Assembly: GCA_016783565.1 (NCBI GenBank) | Contig: JADHWI010000001.1 | Coordinates: 44,978-108,977 of the forward strand | Length of the DNA: 64,000 nucleotides | Direction: 5' to 3' | DNA from: Kiritimatiellia bacterium | GTDB taxonomy: Bacteria > Verrucomicrobiota > Kiritimatiellia > UBA8416 > JADHWI01 | Program-made: the position numbers and the translations under genes | In this document: positions 57,350 to 64,000 of the stretch, in pieces | Numbering within the stretch: the first letter of the stretch is position 1 | How the letters are laid out: every line of letters begins with the position of its first letter | Notes under the pieces: model-generated | Databases searched by the model: none | What the model saw: only the letters and a program-made list of their open reading frames with translations | What the model was told of the DNA's origin: nothing

Positions 57350-57472
57350 ATTCCTGTAATAGTATCGCTCCGCCTGCCAGCCCTCGGGAAGGGAGCAGGC
57401 TGGTGAGCGACAGGGGCACAGGGGGCCATTCCTGTAGTAGTCGCTCCTTGAGCGACAGGGGCGCAGGGGGCC
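57350..57472. repeat. Tandem pair of stem-loop repeats, one with a nested hairpin
   Basis: Two units share ATTCCTGTA(A/G)TAG, TCGCTC, GAGCGACAGGGGC and CAGGGGGCC. Unit 2 (57428-57472) contains GTCGCTC-CTT-GAGCGAC, a 7-bp hairpin at 57440-57456. Unit 1 (57350-57427) has the same stem but its loop holds an extra hairpin-forming insert of about 35 bases with CCAGCC and GGCTGG. They lie between the convergent sigma-factor and hisA genes. Confidence 0.7.
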
Positions 57473-57489
57473 GGAAGTCGCACGCCTGA

Positions 57490-58257
57490 TCAGCAATAAT
57501 GCGCGTTAAACGCCACACAATCCGCATAACGAATCTGCGTGCCGCCAAACAGATCCAGGGCACTCCCCACCGTCACATCCACACAACCGCCGCTCAAACG
57601 CTCCACAAGGGCCAAATCATCGATAGAGTTCACACCGCCTGCATACGTTACCGGCTTCTTCCCCCATGCGCCCAGATGACGAACCAGATCCTCGTCAATC
57701 CCGGCACATTGCCCCTCCACATCGGCGGCATGCACCAGGAACTCTGCACAGGATTGTGCCAGGCCATCCAACGTTTCGTGCGTCACATCCAGATCCGTCA
57801 AGGTCTGCCAGCGATCCATGGCCACCGTCCACCCCTGCTCCGTACGACGACAACTCAAATCAATAACCAGCCGTTCGGCTCCCACACAGCGAACCAGTGC
57901 ATCCAGCCGATCCTCCCGGAAGCGACCCGCATCAAACAAAGCCGACGTCACGATGACATGACTCGCACCAGCTTCAAGGTACCCGGCAGCATTCTCCCCC
58001 GTCACCCCACCCCCAAGCTGCAATCCCCCCGGATACGCACGCAACGCAGCCATGGCAGCCTCATCATTACCCAGACCCAGCTTAATCACATGCCCACCCT
58101 GCAGCCCGTCGCGACGATACAGCTCAGCATAGTAATCGGACGTGCGATCCGACTCAAAATTAACCTGCAAGCCCTGCTCATCATTCGTCAAGGATCCGCC
58201 GACAATCTGCTTCACCTTGCCCTTATGCAAATCAATACATGGTCGAAATAGCGTCAT
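57490..58257 (-). CDS. hisA: HisA isomerase of the eukaryotic (HIS6) type
   Basis: A 255-residue TIM barrel for the Amadori isomerisation of ProFAR to PRFAR in histidine synthesis. Its wording is that of fungal and plant enzymes: FRPCIDLHKGKVKQIVGG, LQGGHVIKLG, LQLGGGV, LVIDLSCRRTEQGWTVAM, RWQTLTDLDV and FLVHAADVEGQCAGIDEDLV, plus the end DVTVGSALDLFGG. This separates it from the usual bacterial HisA. The two phosphate-binding ends are present. No other his gene is in the window. fabI lies upstream across a repeat-rich gap. Confidence 0.92.
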   Translation of the reverse strand: MTLFRPCIDLHKGKVKQIVGGSLTNDEQGLQVNFESDRTSDYYAELYRRDGLQGGHVIKLGLGNDEAAMAALRAYPGGLQLGGGVTGENAAGYLEAGASHVIVTSALFDAGRFREDRLDALVRCVGAERLVIDLSCRRTEQGWTVAMDRWQTLTDLDVTHETLDGLAQSCAEFLVHAADVEGQCAGIDEDLVRHLGAWGKKPVTYAGGVNSIDDLALVERLSGGCVDVTVGSALDLFGGTQIRYADCVAFNAHYC

Positions 58258-58263
58258 AACTCC

Positions 58264-58363
58264 CTAATCTCCAATCCCAAAATTCTCCCCATCCCCAAAT
58301 CCGCAATCCCAAATTCTCCCCAACCCCAATTCCCCAATCCGCAATCCCCAATTCTCCCCCCCC
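58264..58363. repeat. Degenerate C-rich short repeats
   Basis: The gap between hisA and fabI is made of imperfect repeats of words such as AATCCGCAATCCC, AATTCTCCCC and CCCCAATTCCCC. It has no gene and no stem-loop of note. Open frames across it on the minus strand encode only low-complexity G/W/L sequence. Confidence 0.7.
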
Positions 58364-58364
58364 T

Positions 58365-59168
58365 CTACCCATCTCGTCGTTCAAAATCAAGCAACGATCC
58401 CCCGGCAATGCCAGCACCACCATCCACAACCAGTACCTGCCCCGTGATCTTCGCAGAACGAGGACCCAACAGAAACACCACCGCATCCGCCACCGCCTGC
58501 TTGTCCTCACGCGTATCCCACGGAAGCGGACTCGATTCATGCCACCATTTAGTCAACTGACCAAACCCTGGAATCTTACTGGACGCTTTGGTCGAGAGGG
58601 GTCCCGCCGATACAGCATTGCAGCGCACGCCATCCCGCCCGTGACGACGCGCCAACGCCCTCACCAACGCTTCGAGAGCCGCCTTCTGCACGCCCATCCA
58701 GTTATAGTGCGGATAAACATGCTGCGTATCGAAAGACAACGATACAAGAGCTCCACCATCCGGCATAACCGGCACCGCATACCGTGCCACGGTCGCTAAC
58801 GAGACACAACTGATATGATGCGAGAGCTTGATATCCTCCACCGCGTCAGTGTGAAACTCGTCTCCAAGACAAGTACGTGGATTCGCAAACGCAATCGAAT
58901 GCACCACACCGGCAACAGGACCGACATCATCGAACAACGCCTTGACCTCTTCGTCTTTGGTGATATCACAGAATCGAAATTCCAACTTCGCCTGCTCTTC
59001 AGCCGAAAGCCCCTTACTCGAGTCCAGGAAACGTCGTTTAAACACCTCGTTCTGAACCGTAAAAATCACATCGCCGCCCAACTCACGAATCGTGCTGCCA
59101 ATCGTATACGCCAACGAATCGGCATCCAACAATCCCATCACAACATAGCGTTTGCCCTGTTCTATCAT
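58365..59168 (-). CDS. fabI: Enoyl-[acyl-carrier-protein] reductase, FabI-like SDR
   Basis: A 267-residue short-chain dehydrogenase reducing the enoyl-ACP double bond in fatty-acid elongation. The FabI-type cofactor motif lies in VVMGLLDADSLAYTIG, with HSIAFA, LSFDTQHVYPHYNWMGVQKA (catalytic Y and K) and CNAVSAGPLSTKAS. The C-terminal KITGQVLVVDGGAGIAG is standard. Unlike typical FabI, the segment after the cofactor motif is slightly divergent, so another enoyl reductase or SDR role cannot be fully excluded. It is divergent from queH. Confidence 0.85.
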   Translation of the reverse strand: MIEQGKRYVVMGLLDADSLAYTIGSTIRELGGDVIFTVQNEVFKRRFLDSSKGLSAEEQAKLEFRFCDITKDEEVKALFDDVGPVAGVVHSIAFANPRTCLGDEFHTDAVEDIKLSHHISCVSLATVARYAVPVMPDGGALVSLSFDTQHVYPHYNWMGVQKAALEALVRALARRHGRDGVRCNAVSAGPLSTKASSKIPGFGQLTKWWHESSPLPWDTREDKQAVADAVVFLLGPRSAKITGQVLVVDGGAGIAGGSLLDFERRDG

Positions 59169-59259
59169 GCATCACCTCCAACTCAGACACTCCCCTTCTC
59201 ACAAATGCCACCAAAAAAGTCACGGAAAAAGATTTAACCGCACACACAATGGAGGGCGA

Positions 59260-59274
59260 GGCTCCTGCCGAGCC
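59260..59274. repeat. Small GC-rich hairpin GGCTC-CTGCC-GAGCC
   Basis: A 5-bp perfect stem in the 154-base divergent gap between fabI and queH, within GGAGGGCGAGGCTCCTGCC. The word looks like a dispersed intergenic repeat, but only one copy is in this window. Confidence 0.45.
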
Positions 59275-59322
59275 ACTCAATTCAATTGCCCCCCCCACCC
59301 TCTCTATGTTTCAATCTCCTCC

Positions 59323-59844
59323 ATGCAAAAGAAACAACTCCTCCTGCACATCTGTTGCGCGCCCTGCGCCACTCACGCCATAGAAGAAATGAAAGCAACC
59401 TACGACGTCACCGGCTTCTTCTCCAACTCCAATATTGCCCCCGAGGAGGAATACCACAAGCGCCTGGCGGAAGCACAGCGCGTGGCAGAAACCTGTGACA
59501 TACCGCTCGTGGAAGATACGTACGATCACGCCTCCTGGCTTGAGGCTATTCGCGGACTGGAGCTCGAACCCGAAAAGGGCGAACGCTGCAAAGTTTGCTT
59601 CCACTACAACCTGTCCCGCGCGGCAACCTACGCACGCGACAACCACTTCGACCTGTTCACCACCACGCTCACCATCAGCCCGCACAAACGCAGCCAGACA
59701 ATCTTTCAGCTCGGACGCGAACTGGGCCCCTTTCTTGAGGCGGACTTCAAGAAACGCGACGGTTTTAAAAAGAGCATCGAAAAAAGCACTGCCATGGGCC
59801 TGTACCGTCAGGACTACTGCGGCTGCGAATTCAGCAGGCGCTGA
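59323..59844 (+). CDS. queH: Epoxyqueuosine reductase QueH
   Basis: A 173-residue protein of the DUF208/QueH family, which reduces epoxyqueuosine to queuosine in tRNA. The cysteine motifs are LLLHICCAPCATHAIEEM, GERCKVCFHYNL and YRQDYCGC, giving the expected metal and iron-sulfur ligands; GFFSNSNIAPEEEYHKRL and TTTLTISPHK are conserved. I start at ATG 59323 (MQKKQLLLH); the frame extends upstream without homology. The radical SAM gene follows after one base. Confidence 0.93.
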   Translation: MQKKQLLLHICCAPCATHAIEEMKATYDVTGFFSNSNIAPEEEYHKRLAEAQRVAETCDIPLVEDTYDHASWLEAIRGLELEPEKGERCKVCFHYNLSRAATYARDNHFDLFTTTLTISPHKRSQTIFQLGRELGPFLEADFKKRDGFKKSIEKSTAMGLYRQDYCGCEFSRR

Positions 59845-59845
59845 C

Positions 59846-60760
59846 ATGCATACAGATCCACACCCCTTCTACAACGGGCGTCGCTTCATGCAGGACCGCT
59901 ACGGCGCTCCCATCTACCGCGTTGCCATCGATCTCGGATTCGGTTGCCCCAACCGTGACGAAAACGGGGCCGGCGGCTGCACCTTCTGTCCCCCTGATGG
60001 ATCGCGCGCCGTCTTCAACAAATCCGCACGCATTGCCGACCAGGTTCGCGAAGGAGTCACCTTCGTTCGTCAGCGCTACGGCTCAGTCAAATTCATGGCC
60101 TATGTTCAAACCTTTACCGGAACCTTTGCACCCGCCGATCAACAAAAGGCCTGCTACGAAGAAATTCTCTCAGCGCACCACTTTGATGCGCTGACCATCG
60201 CCACCCGCCCCGACTGCATAGACCGCCCTACCCTGGATCTATTTGCCGAGCTACGCGAACGCATCGACCTATGGGTTGAGCTGGGCGTGCAGACATCGCA
60301 CAACACCACACTGCAACGCATCAACCGGGGTCACACATGGGCAGACTCCGTTCAGGCCATTACGCAGCTCAACAACATGGGCATCACCATAGCGCCACAC
60401 ATCATTATTGGTCTGCCGGGAGAAGAGCCCGAGCACTTCAGCCAGACCGCATCGCAACTTTCAGCCCTCCCCATTCAAGCGATCAAGATCCACAACCTGC
60501 ACATCATTCGCGGCACACAAATGGCGACTGAATACGCCGCCACGCCCTTCCCCGTCTACGACGAGCACGACTACGCCGAAGTGCTGATTGACACCCTGCG
60601 CCGACTGCGTCCCGACATCGGCATTCTACGCGTCAACACCGACACCCCGAAACAAGAGCTCATCGCCCCACGCTGGCACATGGTCAAAACCCAGTTCCTC
60701 AGCTATCTCGAAAAACAAATGCGAGCCACCAAAGTCCGCCAGGGCGACCTGTGCGGATAA
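59846..60760 (+). CDS. Radical SAM protein, TIGR01212/YhcC family
   Basis: A 304-residue radical SAM enzyme. The cluster-binding region is GFGCPNRDENGAGGCTFC, as in YhcC. DALTIATRPDCIDRPTLDL, LWVELGVQTSHNTTLQRINRG and the LKTQFL-type end (MVKTQFLSYLEKQM) follow the family closely. Its reaction is not established. It begins one base after queH, so a link with tRNA modification is suggested by position. Confidence 0.9.
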   Translation: MHTDPHPFYNGRRFMQDRYGAPIYRVAIDLGFGCPNRDENGAGGCTFCPPDGSRAVFNKSARIADQVREGVTFVRQRYGSVKFMAYVQTFTGTFAPADQQKACYEEILSAHHFDALTIATRPDCIDRPTLDLFAELRERIDLWVELGVQTSHNTTLQRINRGHTWADSVQAITQLNNMGITIAPHIIIGLPGEEPEHFSQTASQLSALPIQAIKIHNLHIIRGTQMATEYAATPFPVYDEHDYAEVLIDTLRRLRPDIGILRVNTDTPKQELIAPRWHMVKTQFLSYLEKQMRATKVRQGDLCG

Positions 60761-60829
60761 AAGTTATCCCATCCAACAGTTGACAAAACGTACAAAGAGC
60801 CGATATATTCGCGCCCGTTATCGAGATTG

Positions 60830-60904
60830 GCCCCCATCGTCTATCGGCTAGGACATCGGGTTCTCATCCCGGAAAGAGGGGTTCGACTCCCCTTGGGGGT
60901 GCCA
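60830..60904 (+). tRNA. tRNA-Glu (anticodon CTC)
   Basis: A 75-base cloverleaf with encoded CCA. Acceptor stem GCCCCCA pairs with TGGGGGT (terminal G:U), D arm TCGTCTATCGGCTAGGACA, anticodon loop TTCTCAT (CTC, reading GAG), T arm GGGG-TTCGACT-CCCC. The discriminator is G, as expected for Glu. Confidence 0.95.
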
Positions 60905-60913
60905 GCCTTCGCC

Positions 60914-61065
60914 AACCGACGTCGCCAAGGCTATGTCGGTTAAAAGGCTTCGGCTGGCTGTGGCCCGCTGTAGCTTTAGCGAAAGAGGGCTTTGGCCAGC
61001 TGGAGAATTGACGAAGGCTGCCCGCCGAAGCAAAGGGCGCCGAAGCTTTAGCGAAGGAGGCCCGC
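60914..61065. repeat. GC-rich inverted and direct repeats between tRNA-Glu and the GIY-YIG gene
   Basis: AACCGAC (60914-60920) pairs with GTCGGTT (60935-60941). The word AGCTTTAGCGAA is present twice (about 60972-60983 and 61044-61055), each followed by a purine run and a GGC or GCC word, and several GCCGAAGC/CTTCGGC words recur. It contains no convincing coding sequence; longer frames that cross it only extend the GIY-YIG gene backwards. Confidence 0.55.
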
Positions 61066-61085
61066 GTAGGAGGGCTTTTACACGC

Positions 61086-61340
61086 ATGAACGACAAACTC
61101 TACTACGTTTACCTCCTCAGAAGTATCAAGTTCCCTGACCAGAAATATGTGGGATTTAGCGAGGACGTTAATACTCGCTTCAAAGACCACAACAACGGAA
61201 AATCAATCCATACAGCCAAGTATCGTCCATGGAAACTTGTCACCTATCATGCGTTTGCAGATAAGAAACAGGCCAAAGAGTTCGAGCAATATCTGAAAAG
61301 CGGATCAGGACGAGCATTTGCAGCAAAGCGACTCTGGTAG
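61086..61340 (+). CDS. Small GIY-YIG domain nuclease
   Basis: The 84-residue protein is a stand-alone GIY-YIG domain: YYVYLLRS and KYVGFSEDVNTRFKDHN supply the two signature strands (YVY and YVG), and KAREFEQ-like KQAKEFEQYLKSGSGRAF ends it. Such mini-nucleases of the UvrC/Slx1 superfamily are common in bacterial genomes; their function is unclear. ATG 61086 gives a full domain; no good ribosome site is seen, though GGAGGGC lies about 15 bases ahead. It sits just after tRNA-Glu and before remnants of similar genes. Confidence 0.8.
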   Translation: MNDKLYYVYLLRSIKFPDQKYVGFSEDVNTRFKDHNNGKSIHTAKYRPWKLVTYHAFADKKQAKEFEQYLKSGSGRAFAAKRLW

Positions 61341-61342
61341 GC

Positions 61343-61426
61343 CGCCGAGAAAAATACTTCAAAACTACAGCAGGCAAATCGGCAATCAAACGAATGCTCA
61401 AAGAAAGTCTGGAAGAAATAGGCTGA
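61343..61426 (+). pseudogene. 3' remnant of a second GIY-YIG gene
   Basis: Directly after the intact gene, another frame reads REKYFKTTAGKSAIKRMLKE and then SLEEIG-stop. This matches the usual C-terminal end of small GIY-YIG proteins (REKYxKxxxGK). Only about 28 codons remain and there is no start, so it is a truncated second copy fused end to end with the first. Confidence 0.5.
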
Positions 61427-61609
61427 TCTATTCCAAAGGCAGGGAACTGCGCCCTCTGCGGTAGCGTGCTTGGCGTCCACCACCGTGCCGGGGATCAACT
61501 GGGCGAAGCTAGTCGCGGCGGCAGCTATGACGGCTATCGCCTCGACATACTCACCAACACCACCATCGACGACGGACTGCCTTCAGTAACGGTGATAATG
61601 ATCAGATAG
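61427..61609 (+). pseudogene. Remnant with a CxxC...HH zinc-finger/HNH-like motif
   Basis: An open frame without a start codon encodes GNCALCGSVLGVHHRAGDQL, then YDGYRLDILTN and a stop. The CALCG...VHHR spacing resembles HNH-type zinc motifs, but the rest of the domain is missing. The 61610-61710 stretch up to the ATPase gene shows nothing. Confidence 0.3.
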
Positions 61610-61710
61610 GGCAGAACATTATCGCTTGTTCGGACGTTCAGCCCAATGAAATCACGTGTGGCTTACCGCGCTATAGGAGCGGATGAATTTCTTTACGGTT
61701 TACTGTTTCT

Positions 61711-63033
61711 TCAGTCAGTACCAACCGTTAATCCTGACTGGTCCCCCAACTGTGAAGTTGCATATAAGGGAAGAAAAAACAGCTTCTGTTCAGGCAACTC
61801 TCTGTAGGGACCGCTCTGCAGAACCATCCCTTGAGGGCAAGCAGGATAATTTTTCAATAGCAAGTGTAGACTTCTCAATTTTCCCGCTGCTCCGGATTTG
61901 ACCTCAACAGGGTATATCAGGCCATCTTTAACTGCCAGATAATCAACCTCAGCGTTTGAACTTTTTTGTTCACGGGACCAATAATAGAGTTCGCGGCCAT
62001 GCCAGGCAATAAGCTCCTGAGCAACAAATTGCTCCGCAAGCTTTCCCCTATAAATAGCCAGAAGGTCACTAACTGCCATCTCGGTTTTTTTGTTCACTTC
62101 GCAAAGACGTTGCATCAAACCAATATCCAGCATGCATGTCTTAAACTTCTTTCCATTCAGATTGGCCGCAAGAGGAAGACCAGAAGGATTACTGGATGGC
62201 ACTTTATGAAGCACTCTCGCTTTTACAAGCTGATAATAGGCTTTGCGGTTGGTGACCCCTGAAAAATCACGACACAAACTTGCGTAGTTCACCTGTTCTC
62301 CAACGCCCAAAGTTGCTTTACGCAAAACCGCATCCAAACATGAAATATCGACTGACGGTTTGTATTTTGCAAAATCCTGACGATACGACTCCAGTATTTC
62401 GCCCTGAACTTGGAAAACCTCATTAAATGAATTGCTGTCTTTGTAGACAGATATACACTCCGGCATTCCCCCTACAAAAAAGAAATTCCTTAACTCTGAT
62501 AAAATCGCATCACTGCTTAACGTTGATACTACCTTTGGTGGTTTTAATAGTTCCTCAGCCATAACATCCTTACCCAGAGCCAGCAGATACTCATAGAATG
62601 TCATTGGATGCAGGTGAAGATACTGAACTCTCCCGACAGGTACAGATATGGATCCAAAGGCAAACTCCAAGAGAGAGCCAGCGGCAACTACATGTAAATC
62701 AGGCATCTGTTCATAAAAATAGCGTAAAGCCATTATCGCTCGGGGAGTTTGCTGTATTTCATCTATAAACAACAGCGTTTTCCCCGGTATTATCCGTCCT
62801 TTTTGAACTTCAAGTTCACGAACTATACTTTGCGGGTTTATATCCCCTTCGAACAAACGCCTTAACGATTGCTCTTTTTCGAGATCAACTTTGACTAGGT
62901 TCTCAAATTCTCCAGCCAATGTATTTTCGACCAGCCAGGATTTGCCTACCTGCCGCGCGCCACGAATAATTAAAGGTTTTCTCCGTGAAGATGCTTTCCA
63001 ATTGAGTAATTTCTCTTCTACCAAACGTTTCAT
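61711..63033 (-). CDS. AAA ATPase with C-terminal DUF4143
   Basis: A 440-residue protein of the AAA_14/DUF4143 family. Walker A is GARQVGKS (25-32), Walker B is LLFIDEIQQTP, followed by AAGSLLEFAFG and the arginine-rich RVQYLHLHPMTFYEYL. The C-terminal DUF4143 part has FVGGMPECI, MLDIGLMQ, GKLAEQFVAQEL and the PD-(D/E)xK-like AEVDYLAVKDGLIYPVEVKSG. Such genes are scattered, often horizontally moved, and of unknown role. I start at ATG 63033 with AAGGAGGG ahead. The gene is AT-richer than its neighbours and a MITE-like element lies 30 bases upstream. Confidence 0.9.
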   Translation of the reverse strand: MKRLVEEKLLNWKASSRRKPLIIRGARQVGKSWLVENTLAGEFENLVKVDLEKEQSLRRLFEGDINPQSIVRELEVQKGRIIPGKTLLFIDEIQQTPRAIMALRYFYEQMPDLHVVAAGSLLEFAFGSISVPVGRVQYLHLHPMTFYEYLLALGKDVMAEELLKPPKVVSTLSSDAILSELRNFFFVGGMPECISVYKDSNSFNEVFQVQGEILESYRQDFAKYKPSVDISCLDAVLRKATLGVGEQVNYASLCRDFSGVTNRKAYYQLVKARVLHKVPSSNPSGLPLAANLNGKKFKTCMLDIGLMQRLCEVNKKTEMAVSDLLAIYRGKLAEQFVAQELIAWHGRELYYWSREQKSSNAEVDYLAVKDGLIYPVEVKSGAAGKLRSLHLLLKNYPACPQGMVLQSGPYRELPEQKLFFLPLYATSQLGDQSGLTVGTD

Positions 63034-63063
63034 AATCAATCCCTCCTTAAAATATAAACACTG

Positions 63064-63247
63064 GCATCCCATAGGGACGCCAGTGTTGGAGTGCGGGAGT
63101 ATTGGAGTGTTGGATTGCAGAGACTTACGCAAGTCGCTTGACTCGATGCGACAGAATGCATTTGATGGTTTGCCTCTATCTCCAATGGCCCAAAGGACCT
63201 ACCCCCATTACACCAACTCTCCATCACTCCTCCATTCCATGGGATGC
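63064..63247. mobile_element. MITE-like inverted-repeat element, copy 2
   Basis: GCATCCCAT (63064-63072) and ATGGGATGC (63239-63247) are perfect 9-bp terminal inverted repeats around a 184-bp unit. Its interior is almost the same as that at 49164-49352, including the unchanged core TTGCAGAGACTTACGCAAGT and the following CGCTTGACTCGATGCGACAG. It lies immediately upstream of the ATPase gene and could carry or disrupt its promoter. Confidence 0.75.
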
Positions 63248-63279
63248 TACTGAAATATAAACTAACATTACTATATTGA

Positions 63280-63334
63280 TTTACAAATACAACCCTTTTT
63301 ACACACCTTTCCTTTACAAATACAACCCTTTTTA
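63280..63334. repeat. 22-bp direct repeat, two copies
   Basis: The 22-base unit beginning TTTACAAATACAACCC and ending TTTTTA is found at 63280-63301 and exactly again at 63313-63334, with 11 bases between. It lies at the 5' edge of the IS91-type remnant. The stretch 63034-63334 otherwise holds only the MITE copy. Confidence 0.85.
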
Positions 63335-63784
63335 TCAGCCGAGGGCTTTATAGCCGCCATCACACAGCATATACCCGAGAAAGGGTTTCAAATGGTGAGG
63401 TACTATGGTTGGTACAGCAATAGAGCAAGAGGCGAGCGTGCAAAAAAGCAAGCGGAGGTTGCTGAACATGATACCCCCGCAGGCATTCAGGTAATTAACG
63501 TCTCAGACTACCAGCCCAGGCGACTGCCCTCTAAAAAGTGGCGGGAGCTTATAAAGCAGGTGTGGGAGGTCGATCCGTTTGACTGTCCAAGGTGCGGCTC
63601 AGAAATGAAGCTCATCGCACTGATTGATGATAATGAGGTTATTGAGAAGATACTGCGCCATCTCGACCTCTGGCCGCAGGAAGCGATCCCCGCACGTGCT
63701 CCACCCAAGACGGTTATGCATGAATATACACTTGAGCCATTCTTTGATGGCTACTCTTATTATGACGAGGCCGTCGCAGGATAA
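63335..63784 (+). pseudogene. 3' end of an IS91/IS801-type transposase
   Basis: The frame from 63335 reads SAEGFIAAITQHIPEKGF, then QMVRYYGWYSNRARGER, and later FDCPRCGSEMKLIALI, all of which match the C-terminal third of IS91-family (Y2, rolling-circle) transposases. The catalytic HUH and tyrosine regions are absent, so it cannot act. An ATG at 63392 opens a 130-residue frame but is internal to the homology. About 150 residues remain, up to the TGG... end YDEAVAG. Confidence 0.8.
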
Positions 63785-63948
63785 CGGATGGGCTGCGCCT
63801 GCAAATGGCCTTGAGGTCGGCATTTCAAAGCAATTCTAGATTACAATCACTATCTCCGCTGGTAACCGTCCATTTCAGCATTGAAATCTGCCCACTGTGT
63901 GGCTAGTATCTGTACATCAAACAAGTTTAATTGTTAATTGAGGGCACA

Positions 63949-64000
63949 GTGAGTGATAAGCCTGAAAGCAAATTCTTATCAGTCGCCGCGGTTGCTGCTG
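63949..64000 (+). CDS. Start of an unidentified gene (runs off the window)
   Basis: GTG 63949 opens a frame (MSDKPESKFLSVAAVAA...) that continues to the last base, with GAGGG five bases ahead. Only 17 codons are seen, too few to name. The preceding 63785-63948 holds no feature I can support. Confidence 0.35.
   Translation, partial: MSDKPESKFLSVAAVAA

Noticed and set aside
58232-58540. 102-codon minus-strand frame between hisA and fabI
   Set aside because: Its W/G/L-rich translation comes from the short C-rich repeats and part of fabI in another frame.
59435-59845. Upstream extension of the TIGR01212 gene
   Set aside because: It is the queH sequence in another frame; homology begins at ATG 59846.

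Overview
The window reads as a chromosomal segment of a Gram-negative bacterium of moderate GC. It has a lipid A/outer-membrane gene set (bamA, skp, lpxD, an lpxL-like gene, lptF/G, gmhB, a LolA-like gene and an mla operon), a PilT motor and a full-length GyrB/GyrA pair. Several traits point to the PVC superphylum, most likely a Kiritimatiellota/Lentisphaerota-type lineage: a TIGR03790-family secreted protein, a eukaryote-type HisA, a eukaryote-length Pgk, an animal-type UDP-glucose dehydrogenase and an alanyl-tRNA synthetase that stops after its editing domain. The lineage is inferred from gene content; no rRNA is present.

Layout. 1-9308 (+): end of dnaB, then bamA-skp-lpxD-galE, cinA-recA, alaS and a zinc-ribbon gene. 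9494-13372 (+): HtrA protease, membrane metallopeptidase, tRNA-Ala, and a coupled yidD/TPR pair. 13641-14812 (-): a small PGxG protein and a LolA-like protein. 14813-15490: gene fragment and inverted repeats. 15491-17004 (+): DUF3820, glutaredoxin-like and LOG-family genes. 17031-18314 (-): acyltransferase. 18450-20567 (+): EF-hand membrane protein. 20559-24916 (-): KamA-type radical SAM enzyme, LpxL-like acyltransferase, PilT, LptF/G permease. 25230-28936 (+): gapA-pgk-tpiA-secG. 29076-37657 (+): membrane protein, argF, pyrB, a WP-repeat protein, mlaE-mlaF-mlaD, and a beta-CASP nuclease. 37786-43829 (+): gyrB-gyrA-UDP-xylose synthase. 43856-45768 (-): gmhB and TIGR03790. 45887-49126: crcB, GT2 glycosyltransferase (-), gcvH, ugd. 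49605-53901: guaA (+), then nnrD/E-acpS-pdxJ (-). 53999-55968 (-): acr3-arsC-arsR arsenic operon. 56310-60760: sigma factor, eukaryote-type hisA, fabI, queH and a radical SAM gene. 60830-64000: accessory end with tRNA-Glu, GIY-YIG nuclease and decayed relatives, an AAA/DUF4143 ATPase, a MITE-like element and an IS91-type transposase remnant.

How it works together. Envelope biogenesis dominates: outer-membrane protein assembly (BamA, Skp, HtrA), lipid A acylation and export (LpxD, LpxL-like, LptF/G), phospholipid trafficking (MlaEFD plus the WP-repeat protein) and sugar-nucleotide supply (GalE, Ugd, Uxs, GmhB, GT2). Housekeeping blocks cover replication and repair, lower glycolysis, arginine/pyrimidine synthesis, purine, histidine, B6 and fatty-acid synthesis. 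There is no CRISPR array, no rRNA and no complete insertion sequence. The least conventional material is the WP-repeat protein coupled to mlaE, the yidD/TPR/PGxG group, the EF-hand membrane protein, and a family of about 185-bp inverted-repeat elements (two full copies plus one partial) placed beside guaA and the AAA ATPase gene.
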